A stretch of 33,912 nt of DNA from an uncultured Clostridia bacterium (lineage in GTDB: Bacteria; Bacillota; Clostridia; TANB77; CAG-508), in the NCBI GenBank assembly GCA_934122125.1, contig CAKOVW010000009.1, positions 1-33,912 on the forward strand, written 5' to 3'. A model generated the notes under the pieces. That model ran no database searches. It was not told the origin of the DNA and saw only the letters and a list, made by a program, of their open reading frames with translations. Position 1 is the stretch's first letter. Each line of letters opens with the position of its first letter. The position numbers and the translations under genes are program-made. Positions 14,154-24,217 of this stretch are shown here, in pieces.

Positions 14154-15147
14154 ATGGTACTCCTATATGTTTATATGCTACTGGCATTGGTATTCTACCT
14201 CTTGCAGTTCTAGCTATAAATCCTATTTGTATTAAATATGGTTCATATACATCTTCTACTGTTTCTGGTTCTTCACCAATTGTTGTTGCAATAGTGTCAA
14301 TTCCTATTGGTCTTCCATTATATTTTATAATCATTGTTTCTAATATTTTTCTGTCTATATCATCTAGTCCCATTTCATCTATTTCTAATTTTCCAAGTGC
14401 TGTTTTGGCTATTTTTAATGTTATGTTTCCATCACCTAAAACTGCTGCATAATCTCTTACTCTCCTTAGCAATCTGTTTGCAATTCTTGGTGTTCCTCTT
14501 GAACGTCTAGCAATTTCTATCGCTGCTTCTTCATCCATTTGTAAGTCTAATATACTTGCTGACCTTTTTACTATTGTTGTTAAGTCTTTTGTTTCATATA
14601 ATTCTAAATGATGTATTATACCAAACCTATCTCTTAAAGGTGTTGCCAATGCTCCTGCTCTAGTAGTTGCACCTATTAGTGTAAACTTTGGCAAATCAAG
14701 TCTAATAGACCTAGCACTTGGTCCCTTTCCTATCATAATATCTAATGTATAGTCTTCTAATGCTGGGTATAATATTTCCTCTACACTTTTGTTTAGTCTA
14801 TGTATTTCGTCTATAAATAGCACATCAAATTCTGAAAGATTTGTTAATAATGCTGCTAAATCTCCTGGTTTTTCTATTGCTGGTCCAGATGTTATTTTTA
14901 TATTTGAATTCATTTCGTTTGATATTATATTAGCAAGTGTGGTTTTTCCTAACCCTGGAGGACCATATAATAAAACGTGATCAAGAGGCTCGCCTCTTTT
15001 TTTGGCAGCCTCTATGTATATTTTCATATTATTTTTAACTTTATCTTGCCCAATATATTCGTCTAAAGTTTTTGGTCTTAAAGAGTTTTCTACTCTTTCT
15101 TCTTGTATATCTTCTAATTCCGGACTTATTAGTCTTTCATCTTCCAT
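14140..15147 (-). CDS. ruvB: Holliday junction helicase RuvB
   Basis: A 335-residue AAA+ motor that drives branch migration with RuvA. Walker A GPPGLGKTT (62-70), Walker B FIDEIHRLNK (DEIH at 113-116), sensor LIGATTRAGALATPLRDRFG and arginine-finger region are intact. A C-terminal winged helix carries the family RTARGRIPMPVAYKH. AAAGGAG precedes the ATG. ruvA and ruvC are not next to it. Confidence 0.97.
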   Translation of the reverse strand: MEDERLISPELEDIQEERVENSLRPKTLDEYIGQDKVKNNMKIYIEAAKKRGEPLDHVLLYGPPGLGKTTLANIISNEMNSNIKITSGPAIEKPGDLAALLTNLSEFDVLFIDEIHRLNKSVEEILYPALEDYTLDIMIGKGPSARSIRLDLPKFTLIGATTRAGALATPLRDRFGIIHHLELYETKDLTTIVKRSASILDLQMDEEAAIEIARRSRGTPRIANRLLRRVRDYAAVLGDGNITLKIAKTALGKLEIDEMGLDDIDRKILETMIIKYNGRPIGIDTIATTIGEEPETVEDVYEPYLIQIGFIARTARGRIPMPVAYKHIGVPYEEK

Positions 15148-15168
15148 CTTGCTCTCCTTTTTAGTTTC

Positions 15169-16297
15169 TTATTTATCACTTCTAATATTATCTTGGTTTA
15201 TATCTTCAATGTCCTCTTCTTGTTTTACTCTAAAAATATCCTTGTATCCAATTGCTATAATTGCAATTACTAAAAGTGCAAATGATAATGCTTTCCAAAT
15301 TCCACTTTCTAATAATATAATTGCAAACATTCCTAATGTTGCTGTAAGTCCATATAAAATTAGAACTGCCTGTTTTTGAGTGTATCCTCTTTTCATCAAT
15401 CTATGATGCAAATGTCCTTTATCTGCCTTAAATACAGCTTTTATTGATTTGCCTTTTATAATTCTTCTTATTATTGCAAAGATTGTATCAAATATAGGAA
15501 GTCCTAGCACTATAATTGGTGCTATAAGCACTAAAGCGGTGTATGTTTTAGCAACTCCTAGTATTGATATTACGGCAAGTGAAAAGCCTAAAAAGTTTGA
15601 GCCTACATCTCCTATAAATGTTTTAGCTGGGTTAAAATTAAATGGTAAAAATCCTACTATTGAACCTGCTAATGCTGTTATTAGTAGTATTGATATTAGT
15701 GGTGATGATGGTGTTAATAAAAAGATTATTAGTAATGATACACACGAAATTAGTGTTATTCCTGATGATAGTCCATCAAGCCCATCTATTAAGTTTATAG
15801 CATTTGTTATTCCTACAATCCAGCCAACTGTAATTATATATGATAACCAATCATAAAAAAATATTTTATTATCTACAAAAGGTAAGTTGATATTCTCTAT
15901 TTTTATTCCACAAGTAGCTACAATTATTGCTGCTACAACTTGTGCAATTAATTTAACCCAACTTGGTATTCCTTTAGAGTCATCTATAAAACAGGTTATC
16001 CCTAGCACTATTATTCCTATTAAAAATCCTATTAGTTTTAGCCAGTAATTGTTATCTGCATCAAAAATGTTTATTGACCCCTCTATGCTCATTACAATTA
16101 GTAGATATATTGTAGATACTATAAATCCACAAATAACTGCTAAGCCTCCGCAATCTAGGCATTGGCTTTTTATTTACCCTTCTATCATTTGGCACATCTA
16201 TTGCCCCAACTTTTTTTGCTAATCGCATTGTATATGGTGTTAATACAAACGCAGTAATAAACGCTAGCAAAAATGCAATTGCTATATCTCCCCACAT
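15169..16297 (-). pseudogene. tagO: TagO/WecA-type GlcNAc-1-P transferase, frameshifted
   Basis: Transfers a sugar phosphate from a UDP-HexNAc to undecaprenyl phosphate, the first step of teichoic acid or O-chain synthesis. The 3' frame (15169-16092) has CFIDDSKGIPSWVKL, NAINLIDGLDGLSSG, FIGDVGSNFLG and GHLHHRL, all MraY/WecA hallmarks. The 5' frame (from 16297; AGGGAGG seven bases upstream) encodes the first helix and VGAIDVPNDRRVNKKPMPRL. One extra base at 16150 breaks the frame. Removing it restores PRLGGLAVICGF and a normal protein of about 375 residues. As given, the gene is broken: the ATG at 16092 has no ribosome site. A sequencing or assembly error, a true mutation or frameshifting are all possible. 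Confidence 0.85.
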
Positions 16298-16316
16298 AGC
16301 TTGTCCTCCCTTTTGC

Positions 16317-17012
16317 TTAGTGTATTACCTCTATTGGATATTCCATAAATAATCCACTTTCTATAACACCAGTAATTGATTTTATATCTTCTTCTAGTGT
16401 TTCGTATATTTCAACAAATTTTGTATCTAATATAACATTATTATTTTCTGTGAACACTGGGCCGTCCTTTTTTTCTGCTTTTCTTAACACTGCTTCTGTT
16501 GCTCCTAAGTCTAGTAGTGCTTCTCTTACGCTACTAACCGCTTCTGGATAAACCTCAATTGGAATTGGCATTACTTTATTTAATTCATCAACTAATTTTG
16601 AGTCATCTACTAAAATATAGGTAATTCCTGCATTTACCATATTTAGTTTTTCTTTAAATAAAGCAGCGCCTCTTCCTTTTATAATCCAGTTATTATTTTT
16701 GTCAACTTCATCTGCTCCGTCAAAAGCCCAATCTGGTCGTTTTTCTAATATACTTACTGTTGGAATATTTAAACTATGGCATAGTGCTTTTATTTCATAA
16801 GAAGTAGGTATTGCAGTAATATGCAATTCCTCTTCTTCTATTCTTTTTGCTATCTCTTTAATAGCCAAGTATGATGTAGAACCTGAACCAAAGCCTATTA
16901 CATCTCCTTCTTTAACTTTTTGAGCTATTTCTTTTGCTATTTTTTCTTTTTGCTCTTGGTTTGATATATTAGTTGGCTCAATTTCCTTTAAATTACTATT
17001 CATCCATTCCAT
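16317..17012 (-). CDS. rpiA: ribose-5-phosphate isomerase A
   Basis: Interconverts ribulose-5-phosphate and ribose-5-phosphate in the pentose phosphate pathway. The 231 residues include the phosphate-binding GFGSGSTSYLAIKE, the active-site AFDGADEVDKNNN and IKGRGAALFKEK, and DDSKLVD. AAGGAG lies eight bases before the ATG. It sits between tyrS and the tagO-type gene within the co-directional block. Confidence 0.95.
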   Translation of the reverse strand: MEWMNSNLKEIEPTNISNQEQKEKIAKEIAQKVKEGDVIGFGSGSTSYLAIKEIAKRIEEEELHITAIPTSYEIKALCHSLNIPTVSILEKRPDWAFDGADEVDKNNNWIIKGRGAALFKEKLNMVNAGITYILVDDSKLVDELNKVMPIPIEVYPEAVSSVREALLDLGATEAVLRKAEKKDGPVFTENNNVILDTKFVEIYETLEEDIKSITGVIESGLFMEYPIEVIH

Positions 17013-17029
17013 AATTTTTCTCCTTAAAT

Positions 17030-18256
17030 TTATTTTGCTTTTCCAATATAGTAATTCTTCTTTCCTCTTCTTGCAATAATGTATGTATTTTCTATAAACA
17101 TGCTTTGGTCAATTGTTTTTTCTAAGTCTGTTACTTTTTCTCCATTTATAGAAATTGCACCTGATGAAATAAATTCTCTTGCTTCTCTTTTGCTTGATGC
17201 TATTCCCATATTTACAACAAAATCAACAATATTGGTATTTAACTCAACTTCTTTAACTTCTTGTCCTTTAAATAAATCTTCAATATCACTCTTAGATAAA
17301 TCATTAAATTTATTGTTAAATAAATGGTCTGCTAAATTTACTGCTTTTTCGTATTCTTCTTTTCCATGTAAAAATGTAATTATTTCTCTTGCTAGTGCTT
17401 TATGTGCTTCTCTTAATTCTGGATGCTCATTATTTCTTACTTCTAGTTCTTCTATTTCTTCTTTTGATAAGAAAGTATAAATTTTTAAGTAGTCTATAAC
17501 CATTGAGTCTTCTACATTTACAAAGAATTGATATAATTGATAACTTGAAGTTTTTTCTTTATCTAACCATAAAGCATTTCCTTCACTTTTTCCAAATTTA
17601 TGTCCTTGTGAATCTGTTACAAGTGGCATTGTAAATCCATATACTTCATCACCTGTAGATTTTCTTATTAAATCTATACCAGCTGTAATATTTCCCCATT
17701 GGTCTGAACCTGCACATTGTAAATCTACATTGTTGTGTTCATGCAAGTGCTTAAAATCTAATGCTTGTAAAATCATATATGAAAATTCTGTATATGTAAT
17801 TCCTGCATCTAGTCTTCTTCTTATAATATCTTTATCTAGCATATAATTAATATTAAAGTATTTTCCATAATCTCTTAAAAAGTCTAATGTATTTATGTCT
17901 TTAATCCAATCATAATTATTAACTACATCAAATCCAAATAATTTTTCTACTTGTTTTTTTATTCCTTCAAAATTTTTATTTACTTGCTCTTTAGAAATCA
18001 TTGCTCTTTCTTTTGTAGGTCTTGGATCGCCTATCATTCCTGTTCCTCCGCCTACTAATAAGTAAGGATGATGTCCTGCATCTTTTAATCTTTTTGAAAT
18101 CAAGAAACTTGATAAATGTCCAACGTGTAAGCTATCTGCTGTTGGATCTGTTCCTATATAAAAAGACATTCCTCCCTTGTTTAATTTTTCCTCTAATTCT
18201 GGACTTGAAATATCTTTAATAAGCCCTCTCCATTTTAAATCTTCAAAAACTGTCAT
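17030..18256 (-). CDS. tyrS: tyrosyl-tRNA synthetase
   Basis: A class I aminoacyl-tRNA synthetase that charges tRNA-Tyr; 408 residues as usual. HIGH-type HVGH at 44-47, tyrosine-binding CAGSDQWGNITAG, KMSKS-type KFGKSEG and a C-terminal S4 RNA-binding domain (ASSKREAREFI, GAISINGEKVTD). Only 36 bases separate it from tagD and they hold no T-box leader. It is probably expressed with the upstream wall genes rather than under its own tRNA-sensing control. Confidence 0.97.
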   Translation of the reverse strand: MTVFEDLKWRGLIKDISSPELEEKLNKGGMSFYIGTDPTADSLHVGHLSSFLISKRLKDAGHHPYLLVGGGTGMIGDPRPTKERAMISKEQVNKNFEGIKKQVEKLFGFDVVNNYDWIKDINTLDFLRDYGKYFNINYMLDKDIIRRRLDAGITYTEFSYMILQALDFKHLHEHNNVDLQCAGSDQWGNITAGIDLIRKSTGDEVYGFTMPLVTDSQGHKFGKSEGNALWLDKEKTSSYQLYQFFVNVEDSMVIDYLKIYTFLSKEEIEELEVRNNEHPELREAHKALAREIITFLHGKEEYEKAVNLADHLFNNKFNDLSKSDIEDLFKGQEVKEVELNTNIVDFVVNMGIASSKREAREFISSGAISINGEKVTDLEKTIDQSMFIENTYIIARRGKKNYYIGKAK

Positions 18257-18292
18257 TTTATTATCCTTTCTTCTTAATTTATTAGTTTTTAA

Positions 18293-18733
18293 TTATTTCT
18301 TTTCTGGTTCTGGTATTTGATCAACGCCATTTACTGCCTCTTGTAATCCTAAGTCATGTTTTATTTGTGTTGTTGATACTCCTTCTGTTCTTGGTAAATA
18401 TACAACCTCACAATAATCTTTTAAATAGTCAAATTTATCGCTTCCTGCCCAATCGCTTCCCATAACTACTACATCAACATCATACTTTTGTACATCTGAT
18501 ATTTTTTGTTCCCAATTTTCTTCAGGTATAACTAAATCTACATATCTAATTGCTTCTAGCATTTTTTTTCTTGTTTCATAATTATGATATGCTTTTTTTC
18601 CTTTGCCTGCGTTAAATTCATCTGTTGAAACAGCTACTATTAAATAATCCCCTAATGCTTTTGCTCTTTGTAACAATCTAATATGACCATAGTGTAGCAA
18701 GTCAAATGTTCCATAAGTTAAAACTCTTTTCAT
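18293..18733 (-). CDS. tagD: glycerol-3-phosphate cytidylyltransferase
   Basis: Makes CDP-glycerol from CTP and glycerol-3-phosphate, the donor for poly(glycerol phosphate) teichoic acid. The 146 residues carry the nucleotidyltransferase motifs YGTFDLLHYGH (HYGH at 14-17), MGSDWAGSDKFDYL and LPRTEGVSTTQIK. Its start overlaps the previous gene by four bases. It supplies substrate for the three glycerophosphotransferase-like genes immediately upstream. Confidence 0.95.
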   Translation of the reverse strand: MKRVLTYGTFDLLHYGHIRLLQRAKALGDYLIVAVSTDEFNAGKGKKAYHNYETRKKMLEAIRYVDLVIPEENWEQKISDVQKYDVDVVVMGSDWAGSDKFDYLKDYCEVVYLPRTEGVSTTQIKHDLGLQEAVNGVDQIPEPEKK

Positions 18734-19980
18734 TTTTTTCCTCCTAAAATTTTTTCTACAGTTCTTGCTGTTGCTTGTCCGTCATCTAAGTAGTTAAATT
18801 TTTCATTAAATTTTTTATACTTTTCAGTATATTCAAAGTTTTTAATATTTTTTATAGCTTTTATTAGCTCGTCCTCAGTTTTAGTTATTTCACCTGGTAA
18901 CTCATTTATATCAATATAAAAGCCTCTCATTTCGTCTTTATATTCTTCAAAGTCATACATATAAAATATCATTGGTCTTTTTAAATTTGCATAGTCGAAA
19001 AATACGCTTGAATAGTCTGTTATTAAAATATCGCTTACAATATAAGTTTCATTTACATCATCTATATCAGATACATTATATATAAAGCCTTTATATTTTT
19101 CAAAGTCAAATGAGTTTGAAACAAAATAATGTGCTCTAAATAGTATTATATATTCGTCTTGAAGTTCTTTTTGTAGTTTATCAAAATCTACTTCTGTTTT
19201 GTATGTATACCCAACTCCTGATTGATGTTGATTATCTCTAAATGTAGGTGCATATAATATAACCTTTTTGTTTATCTTATCTATTCCTAATTTTTCTTTT
19301 ATTCTCTTTACATCGTTTTCTGTATAATTATATAAGAAATCATTTCTAGGGTATCCTTGTTCAATTATACAATTTTCTTTGTTCACACTTTTTAAGTCAA
19401 GTGCTGAACATAATTTTTCTGTTGTAAACTTAGATGGTGATATTACAAAGTCGACTTTTTTTGCTTCTATATGCCACTTTTTCTTAACTTCTTTTACTGT
19501 ATTTAGAGCATTTTCTGTTTTTTGCAAATCACATCCCAATCTTTTAAGTGGTGTTCCATGCCAGCATTGTACATATATTTGCTCTTTTTTAGGGTATATA
19601 TGGTCATATATTCTATGGTTTATAATCCAATATTTTGATTTTGCTAAGTATTCTTCATATTTTTTGGTATTTTGTTTTACCAATATTGTATTTTCGTTTT
19701 CCAAATCTTTATAATTATCTGGTTCTTTAAATGCCCAAACAAATTTATAGTCTTTAAATTCAGGACTATTCTTCATGTATAAATATATAGCTTTTGGACT
19801 ATCTGTATAATATTTTCCATTGAAACTACTAAAAAACACCATTTTTTCATCTACTTTTTGCCCCATTTTTCTAATTTCGTATCTCAATTTTCTATATGTA
19901 TATAAGGTTCCTCTTGAAATTTTTCTAAAAAGTAAATTATTTTTAGCCAAATTTGTTAATGCAACTTTTATTTTTTTCAT
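18730..19980 (-). CDS. CDP-glycerol glycerophosphotransferase family protein
   Basis: A 416-residue peripheral membrane enzyme of the TagB/TagF group that transfers glycerol phosphate from CDP-glycerol to the growing wall polymer. QCWHGTPLKRLG (about 138), ILYAPTFRDNQ and ILITDYSSVFFDYANLKRP (about 322) are the GT-B-like catalytic motifs, including the WHGT histidine and DYSS. GGAGG lies seven bases before the ATG. Whether it is primer (TagB) or polymerase (TagF) cannot be told; it lacks the long TagF N-terminus. Confidence 0.9.
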   Translation of the reverse strand: MKKIKVALTNLAKNNLLFRKISRGTLYTYRKLRYEIRKMGQKVDEKMVFFSSFNGKYYTDSPKAIYLYMKNSPEFKDYKFVWAFKEPDNYKDLENENTILVKQNTKKYEEYLAKSKYWIINHRIYDHIYPKKEQIYVQCWHGTPLKRLGCDLQKTENALNTVKEVKKKWHIEAKKVDFVISPSKFTTEKLCSALDLKSVNKENCIIEQGYPRNDFLYNYTENDVKRIKEKLGIDKINKKVILYAPTFRDNQHQSGVGYTYKTEVDFDKLQKELQDEYIILFRAHYFVSNSFDFEKYKGFIYNVSDIDDVNETYIVSDILITDYSSVFFDYANLKRPMIFYMYDFEEYKDEMRGFYIDINELPGEITKTEDELIKAIKNIKNFEYTEKYKKFNEKFNYLDDGQATARTVEKILGGKK

Positions 19981-20001
19981 GCTATTTCCTCCAAAATATA
20001 A

Positions 20002-21144
20002 TTATTGCTTCATCATCTTTTTTATATTTTCTATAATTCTTTTTGAATTGTCAGTGTCTATAGTTTCTATATATTTTGATTTAAATTTTTCATATTCTTC
20101 ATAAGGGTATTCTCCCTTTTCTATCATAGAAATTATATCATTTATATTATCAAATGTAACTAGTTTCATTTCTTCATTTAAATTAACATTAAGTCCTCTA
20201 TTATTTTCATATTTATTTAAATCATATAAATAGAAAAATATCGGTTTATTCAAAACAGTTGCTTCAAATGCAATTGCTGAGTAATCTGTTATAACATAAT
20301 CTGCTATTTTTAATAGCTCAAATGTATTATATTTTGAATCAATAACATAATTATTATCTACATTTGTTTTTTCTAATGGATGTAATCTTATAATTAAATT
20401 ATATTTTTCTTTATTAACTGAATTAATAATTTCACTTATCGAAGTTTTTTCGCCTTTTCTAAATGTTGGAACATATAGTATATTCTTTTTTTCATTAAGT
20501 TTTGGATATTCCTTTAATAGATTTTCTACTTTTGCATCTATTTTGTTATCTTTCCCTAATAAATAATCTATTCTAGGCATACCTAAAACAGGTATATTCT
20601 CTTCCTCTATTTCAAAGGCTTCTGCATAAATTTTTCTTGTTGCTTTACTTGCACATGTTACAAATGTATAGTTTTTGTGCATTTGCATTATGTTTGCAAC
20701 AACAGAATTACTTCCTTCTTTTTTATCTACAACTTGCCTGCCAAACTTTTTAATTGCTCCTAATGCATGCCATATTTGTACAATTACTAATTCTTTTTTA
20801 TGTTTTAATATACTTACTTGAAGTTCATATCCATCTACTATGCATATCTTAGATGTTGCTAAATGGTACATTGTTTTAATAATGTAAAAATAATAATTTA
20901 CTTTTTTCAAAAATTTTTTTGGTATTTTTTTACACATTATCTGTATTTGCACATTTGGGTCTTTTTTTAGTAATTCATCTTTTAGCATTATAAAATCAAT
21001 ATTAATTTCATTTGATTGTCTGCTAAGCATTAATACCTTATTTTTAGGAGTAGTAAATAGTTTTATAAAAAAATATATAACTTTTAGATGTGCTTTAAAT
21101 ATGTTTAAGCATATTGCTAATATATATCTTTTTATATTACTCAT
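20002..21144 (-). CDS. CDP-glycerol glycerophosphotransferase family protein
   Basis: The second family member, 380 residues. IVQIWHALGAIKKFG replaces the WHGT motif (WHAL), which is also seen in TarF/TagB-like proteins. ILYVPTFRKGE and VITDYSAIAFEATVLNKPI are present. The N-terminus is hydrophobic and basic, fitting membrane association. AAAGGAG lies seven bases before the ATG. It is divergent in sequence from the neighbouring copy, so the enzymes probably have distinct steps or acceptors. Confidence 0.88.
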   Translation of the reverse strand: MSNIKRYILAICLNIFKAHLKVIYFFIKLFTTPKNKVLMLSRQSNEINIDFIMLKDELLKKDPNVQIQIMCKKIPKKFLKKVNYYFYIIKTMYHLATSKICIVDGYELQVSILKHKKELVIVQIWHALGAIKKFGRQVVDKKEGSNSVVANIMQMHKNYTFVTCASKATRKIYAEAFEIEEENIPVLGMPRIDYLLGKDNKIDAKVENLLKEYPKLNEKKNILYVPTFRKGEKTSISEIINSVNKEKYNLIIRLHPLEKTNVDNNYVIDSKYNTFELLKIADYVITDYSAIAFEATVLNKPIFFYLYDLNKYENNRGLNVNLNEEMKLVTFDNINDIISMIEKGEYPYEEYEKFKSKYIETIDTDNSKRIIENIKKMMKQ

Positions 21145-21165
21145 CTTTCTACTCCTTTCACTTTT

Positions 21166-23436
21166 TTATTTTATTAATTTTAAGAATTTTTCTGCTACTC
21201 TTTCTCTTGAATATACATCATATAGAGTTTCATAATTTTGTATTATTTGTTCTTTACTAATTTCTGGCACCTTTTCTATTTTGCTTATTAATTCATCATA
21301 ATTGCTATAGTATGCCTCTGGAATATTTTTTAATATTTCATTTGAGCCTACATTTCTTTTGCAAAATACCATTTTGCCATTAAATATTGCTTCTAAATAT
21401 ATCATTCCAAATGATTGATTTTCTGATAAATCTAAAACAAAGCTGCTGTTCAAAATTTCGTTTTGTGGGTTTTCTAAAGAGCCTGCATATTTTATGTATT
21501 TAGATATTTTGTTTTTGTTTATTAGTTCCTTAAACTCTTCTAAATAATCACCTTTTCCATATACATTTATAACAATATTGTTCTTTTTATTTTGTTTTAA
21601 ATATTTTCCAAACTCAATTATATTATTAACATCATTCTTTCTATCAACTGATATTCTCATAAGTATAATTCCTTTTAATTTAGACTTTCTATTGTCTAAT
21701 TTTATCTTATTTATTTGTTCTCTTGATAAAATAGAATAACTTGCTAATGTATTTCCTATAATTGCTGATTTTTCATAGCCTTGATAATTATTTACTTTTT
21801 TATAGTTTTCTCTACTGCTTTCTGTAACAAATATTGCATTTTCTAGTTGCTCATTTTTTAAACGTTCAACAACTTTTGGAAATGTACTTTTTAGTACTGT
21901 TGCATCAGTATGGAAAAAGTATAATTTATTTTTAATATTTGCAGATTTTGCATCTTTTAAAAACATATGTAGTGATTCCCTAGTTGATACTACCGTTGTG
22001 CTTTTAGTAGTTTTTAGTAGTCTTTCTAACGCATATCCTACATATGGAATTAAATTATCTTTATTTTTATCATCTTTTAAATATTTTAGGAATATTCCAC
22101 CTCTAAACAGTCTTTTTATTAATTCTTTTTTTCTTCTTGAACCTGCAATATATAAAGCCTTAACATTTAATCCATATGGCATTTGTAAATTTTTTGATTT
22201 TGTTTTCTTTAAAGAAATTAATTCTACCATATAGCCTTTTTCTAGTAAAGCCTCTGATAAAGCCTTAGTTGCTGAAACTGTTCCTCCAATTCCATAAAAA
22301 TTGTACCCTATAAATGTAATTTTATTTTCTTGAATATTTTTTAGGTAATTATACATATCGTCAATATGTTTACCGCTTTTTACATATTCATAGTCTATAG
22401 TTTCTGGCAACCCCTGCTTAAAGAACTGATTTAGCTCATATTTTTCTTCAACAATTTTGTTTATTAATTCTTCCTTATTGCTAATTGAATATTCAGCCAT
22501 TTCTTTCATTGAGCAATAGAAACTTCTATTTTTCATGTATGCTTTCAAATCTGGTTGATATAGTATTACTGGCTTATTTAAAAAAGTAAAGTCAAACCCA
22601 ACTGATGAATAGTCTGTAATTAAAACATCACTTTTTGCAAGCTCGTCCATAACATTTACATTCTTTTGGTATGCTATTTCAATATTTTCATTATCCTTTT
22701 TCATTATGTTTGCAATAATATTTGCATCAAAAAATTGATGTACACATATTTTGAACTTATAATTATTTTCCTTTAAGAATTTATTTAATTTAGGATCATT
22801 AACTATTTCCTTAATGTTTTTTATTAATTTACTTGTTTCTTTGTTTTTGCCTAAATACTCTCTCCATGTCAAAAACCAAAGAATTTGTTTTTGTTTTTTG
22901 TCTTTCAAAAATTCTTCTTGTTTTTTTATTAATTCCTTGTATCTAGCATGATATTTTGCATAATATAATTGATAGCTTTTAAAGTCATTTTCTTTTTGGT
23001 ATTGTTCAATTATTTTTTTATTATACATAAAAAATCTAAACATATTATTGTTGTAGTATTTTCCAGTATATCCTATTCGTTTCATTCCAATTGTTCCGTG
23101 TTGTAAATATATAACAGGTTTAATTGGATGTGGTTTTATTTCTTTCCATAAAACTTTGTCTGGCGATACATCTTTATAGCTTAATGTTACTAAAAACATA
23201 TCTGCATTTTTGTATAACAAGTAATGTTTTATGCTATTTTTCCATACTATATTTTTTCTCTTAGACTTGTCTAATTTTTTTACTGCCTCTTTATTATATT
23301 TGTTTTTTTGTAATATAAAATATTTTTGTATATCATCTTTGTTGTTTTCAACTTGATCCCAAAAATAGAAAGAATTGTTATTACAAGTTAATGAATTATT
23401 TTCTCCAAATAACCATATATAATCTTTTTTTTCCAT
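21166..23436 (-). CDS. fusion: CDP-glycerol phosphotransferase plus GT4 glycosyltransferase
   Basis: A 756-residue two-domain enzyme. Residues 1 to about 370 are a CDP-glycerol glycerophosphotransferase (VIYLQHGTIGMKRIG, ILWFLTWREYLGK, VLITDYSSVGFDFTFLNKP). From about 375 a GT-B family 4 glycosyltransferase follows: a Gly-rich NFYGIGGTVSATKALSEAL, YFFHTDATVLKS, ILMRISVDRKN, and ENQSFGMIYLEAIFNGK as the acidic donor-binding motif. One protein could thus add both a polyol phosphate and a sugar. The ATG has only a weak site; a GGAGG lies 33 bases upstream, separated by a 7-bp-stem hairpin (23449-23466). Confidence 0.85.
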   Translation of the reverse strand: MEKKDYIWLFGENNSLTCNNNSFYFWDQVENNKDDIQKYFILQKNKYNKEAVKKLDKSKRKNIVWKNSIKHYLLYKNADMFLVTLSYKDVSPDKVLWKEIKPHPIKPVIYLQHGTIGMKRIGYTGKYYNNNMFRFFMYNKKIIEQYQKENDFKSYQLYYAKYHARYKELIKKQEEFLKDKKQKQILWFLTWREYLGKNKETSKLIKNIKEIVNDPKLNKFLKENNYKFKICVHQFFDANIIANIMKKDNENIEIAYQKNVNVMDELAKSDVLITDYSSVGFDFTFLNKPVILYQPDLKAYMKNRSFYCSMKEMAEYSISNKEELINKIVEEKYELNQFFKQGLPETIDYEYVKSGKHIDDMYNYLKNIQENKITFIGYNFYGIGGTVSATKALSEALLEKGYMVELISLKKTKSKNLQMPYGLNVKALYIAGSRRKKELIKRLFRGGIFLKYLKDDKNKDNLIPYVGYALERLLKTTKSTTVVSTRESLHMFLKDAKSANIKNKLYFFHTDATVLKSTFPKVVERLKNEQLENAIFVTESSRENYKKVNNYQGYEKSAIIGNTLASYSILSREQINKIKLDNRKSKLKGIILMRISVDRKNDVNNIIEFGKYLKQNKKNNIVINVYGKGDYLEEFKELINKNKISKYIKYAGSLENPQNEILNSSFVLDLSENQSFGMIYLEAIFNGKMVFCKRNVGSNEILKNIPEAYYSNYDELISKIEKVPEISKEQIIQNYETLYDVYSRERVAEKFLKLIK

Positions 23437-23474
23437 CTCGAATTTTGTATTGATTAAAAAATCAATATTCCTCC

Positions 23475-24203
23475 TTATTTTATTGAATTATTGTATTTTT
23501 CTATTGCCTCTTTTATATCTCCGTCAAAAGTGATTGTTCCGTTTTCCATCACCATGCCTCTTTTACAAAATTCTTTTGCTACATTTGTGGCATGTGTTAC
23601 AAATAGTAATGTAACATTTTCATTATTTATAATTTCATTTACTTTTTTTATACATTTATTTTTAAATGCTTCATCTCCAACACTTAGTGCTTCATCTACA
23701 ATTAAGATTTCTGGTCTTATATTAACATTTATAGAAAATCCTAACCTAGCTTTCATACCACTTGAATATGTTCTTACTGGTTGATCTATATAATCATCTA
23801 ACTGTGCAAACTCAATAATTGTTGGCTCCAATTCTTTTATTTCTTCAGTATCTAATCCTAATAGTTGACCTTTTAAATAAATGTTTTCTCTTCCTGTAAA
23901 TTCTGGGTCAAACCCTGATGTCAACTCTAAAAGTGCACTTACTCTACCATTTACTTTTATTTCTCCTGTAGTTGGAAATGCTACCTCTGTAATCATTTTT
24001 AGTATAGTAGACTTTCCTGCACCATTTCTTCCAAAAAGAGCAACCGAATCTCCCCTTTGAATTTTAAATGATACATTATTTACTGCTCTTTTCTCTTTAT
24101 ATGGAGTTCTTTTCCAGATAATTGCTTTAAGCCTTTGCTTATCACTTTTGTATAGTTTATATATTTTAGTAACATTTTTAAATTCAATTACTGTATCGTC
24201 CAT
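23475..24203 (-). CDS. tagH: teichoic acid export ATPase TagH
   Basis: The ATPase subunit of the ABC exporter that flips wall teichoic acid. Walker A GRNGAGKST, a Q-loop region, ABC signature YSSGMKARLGF and Walker B ILIVDEALSVGDE are intact; D-loop and switch His (VTHATN) follow. The protein is 242 residues and lacks the long C-terminal extension of Bacillus TagH. Two adjacent ATGs are possible; the second (24203) has GGAGG at five-base spacing and is preferred. Confidence 0.93.
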   Translation of the reverse strand: MDDTVIEFKNVTKIYKLYKSDKQRLKAIIWKRTPYKEKRAVNNVSFKIQRGDSVALFGRNGAGKSTILKMITEVAFPTTGEIKVNGRVSALLELTSGFDPEFTGRENIYLKGQLLGLDTEEIKELEPTIIEFAQLDDYIDQPVRTYSSGMKARLGFSINVNIRPEILIVDEALSVGDEAFKNKCIKKVNEIINNENVTLLFVTHATNVAKEFCKRGMVMENGTITFDGDIKEAIEKYNNSIK

Positions 24204-24217
24204 CATATCCTCCTAGT

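Noticed and set aside
18257..18292. T-box leader before tyrS
   Set aside because: Only 36 bases separate tagD and tyrS, far too short for a T-box.
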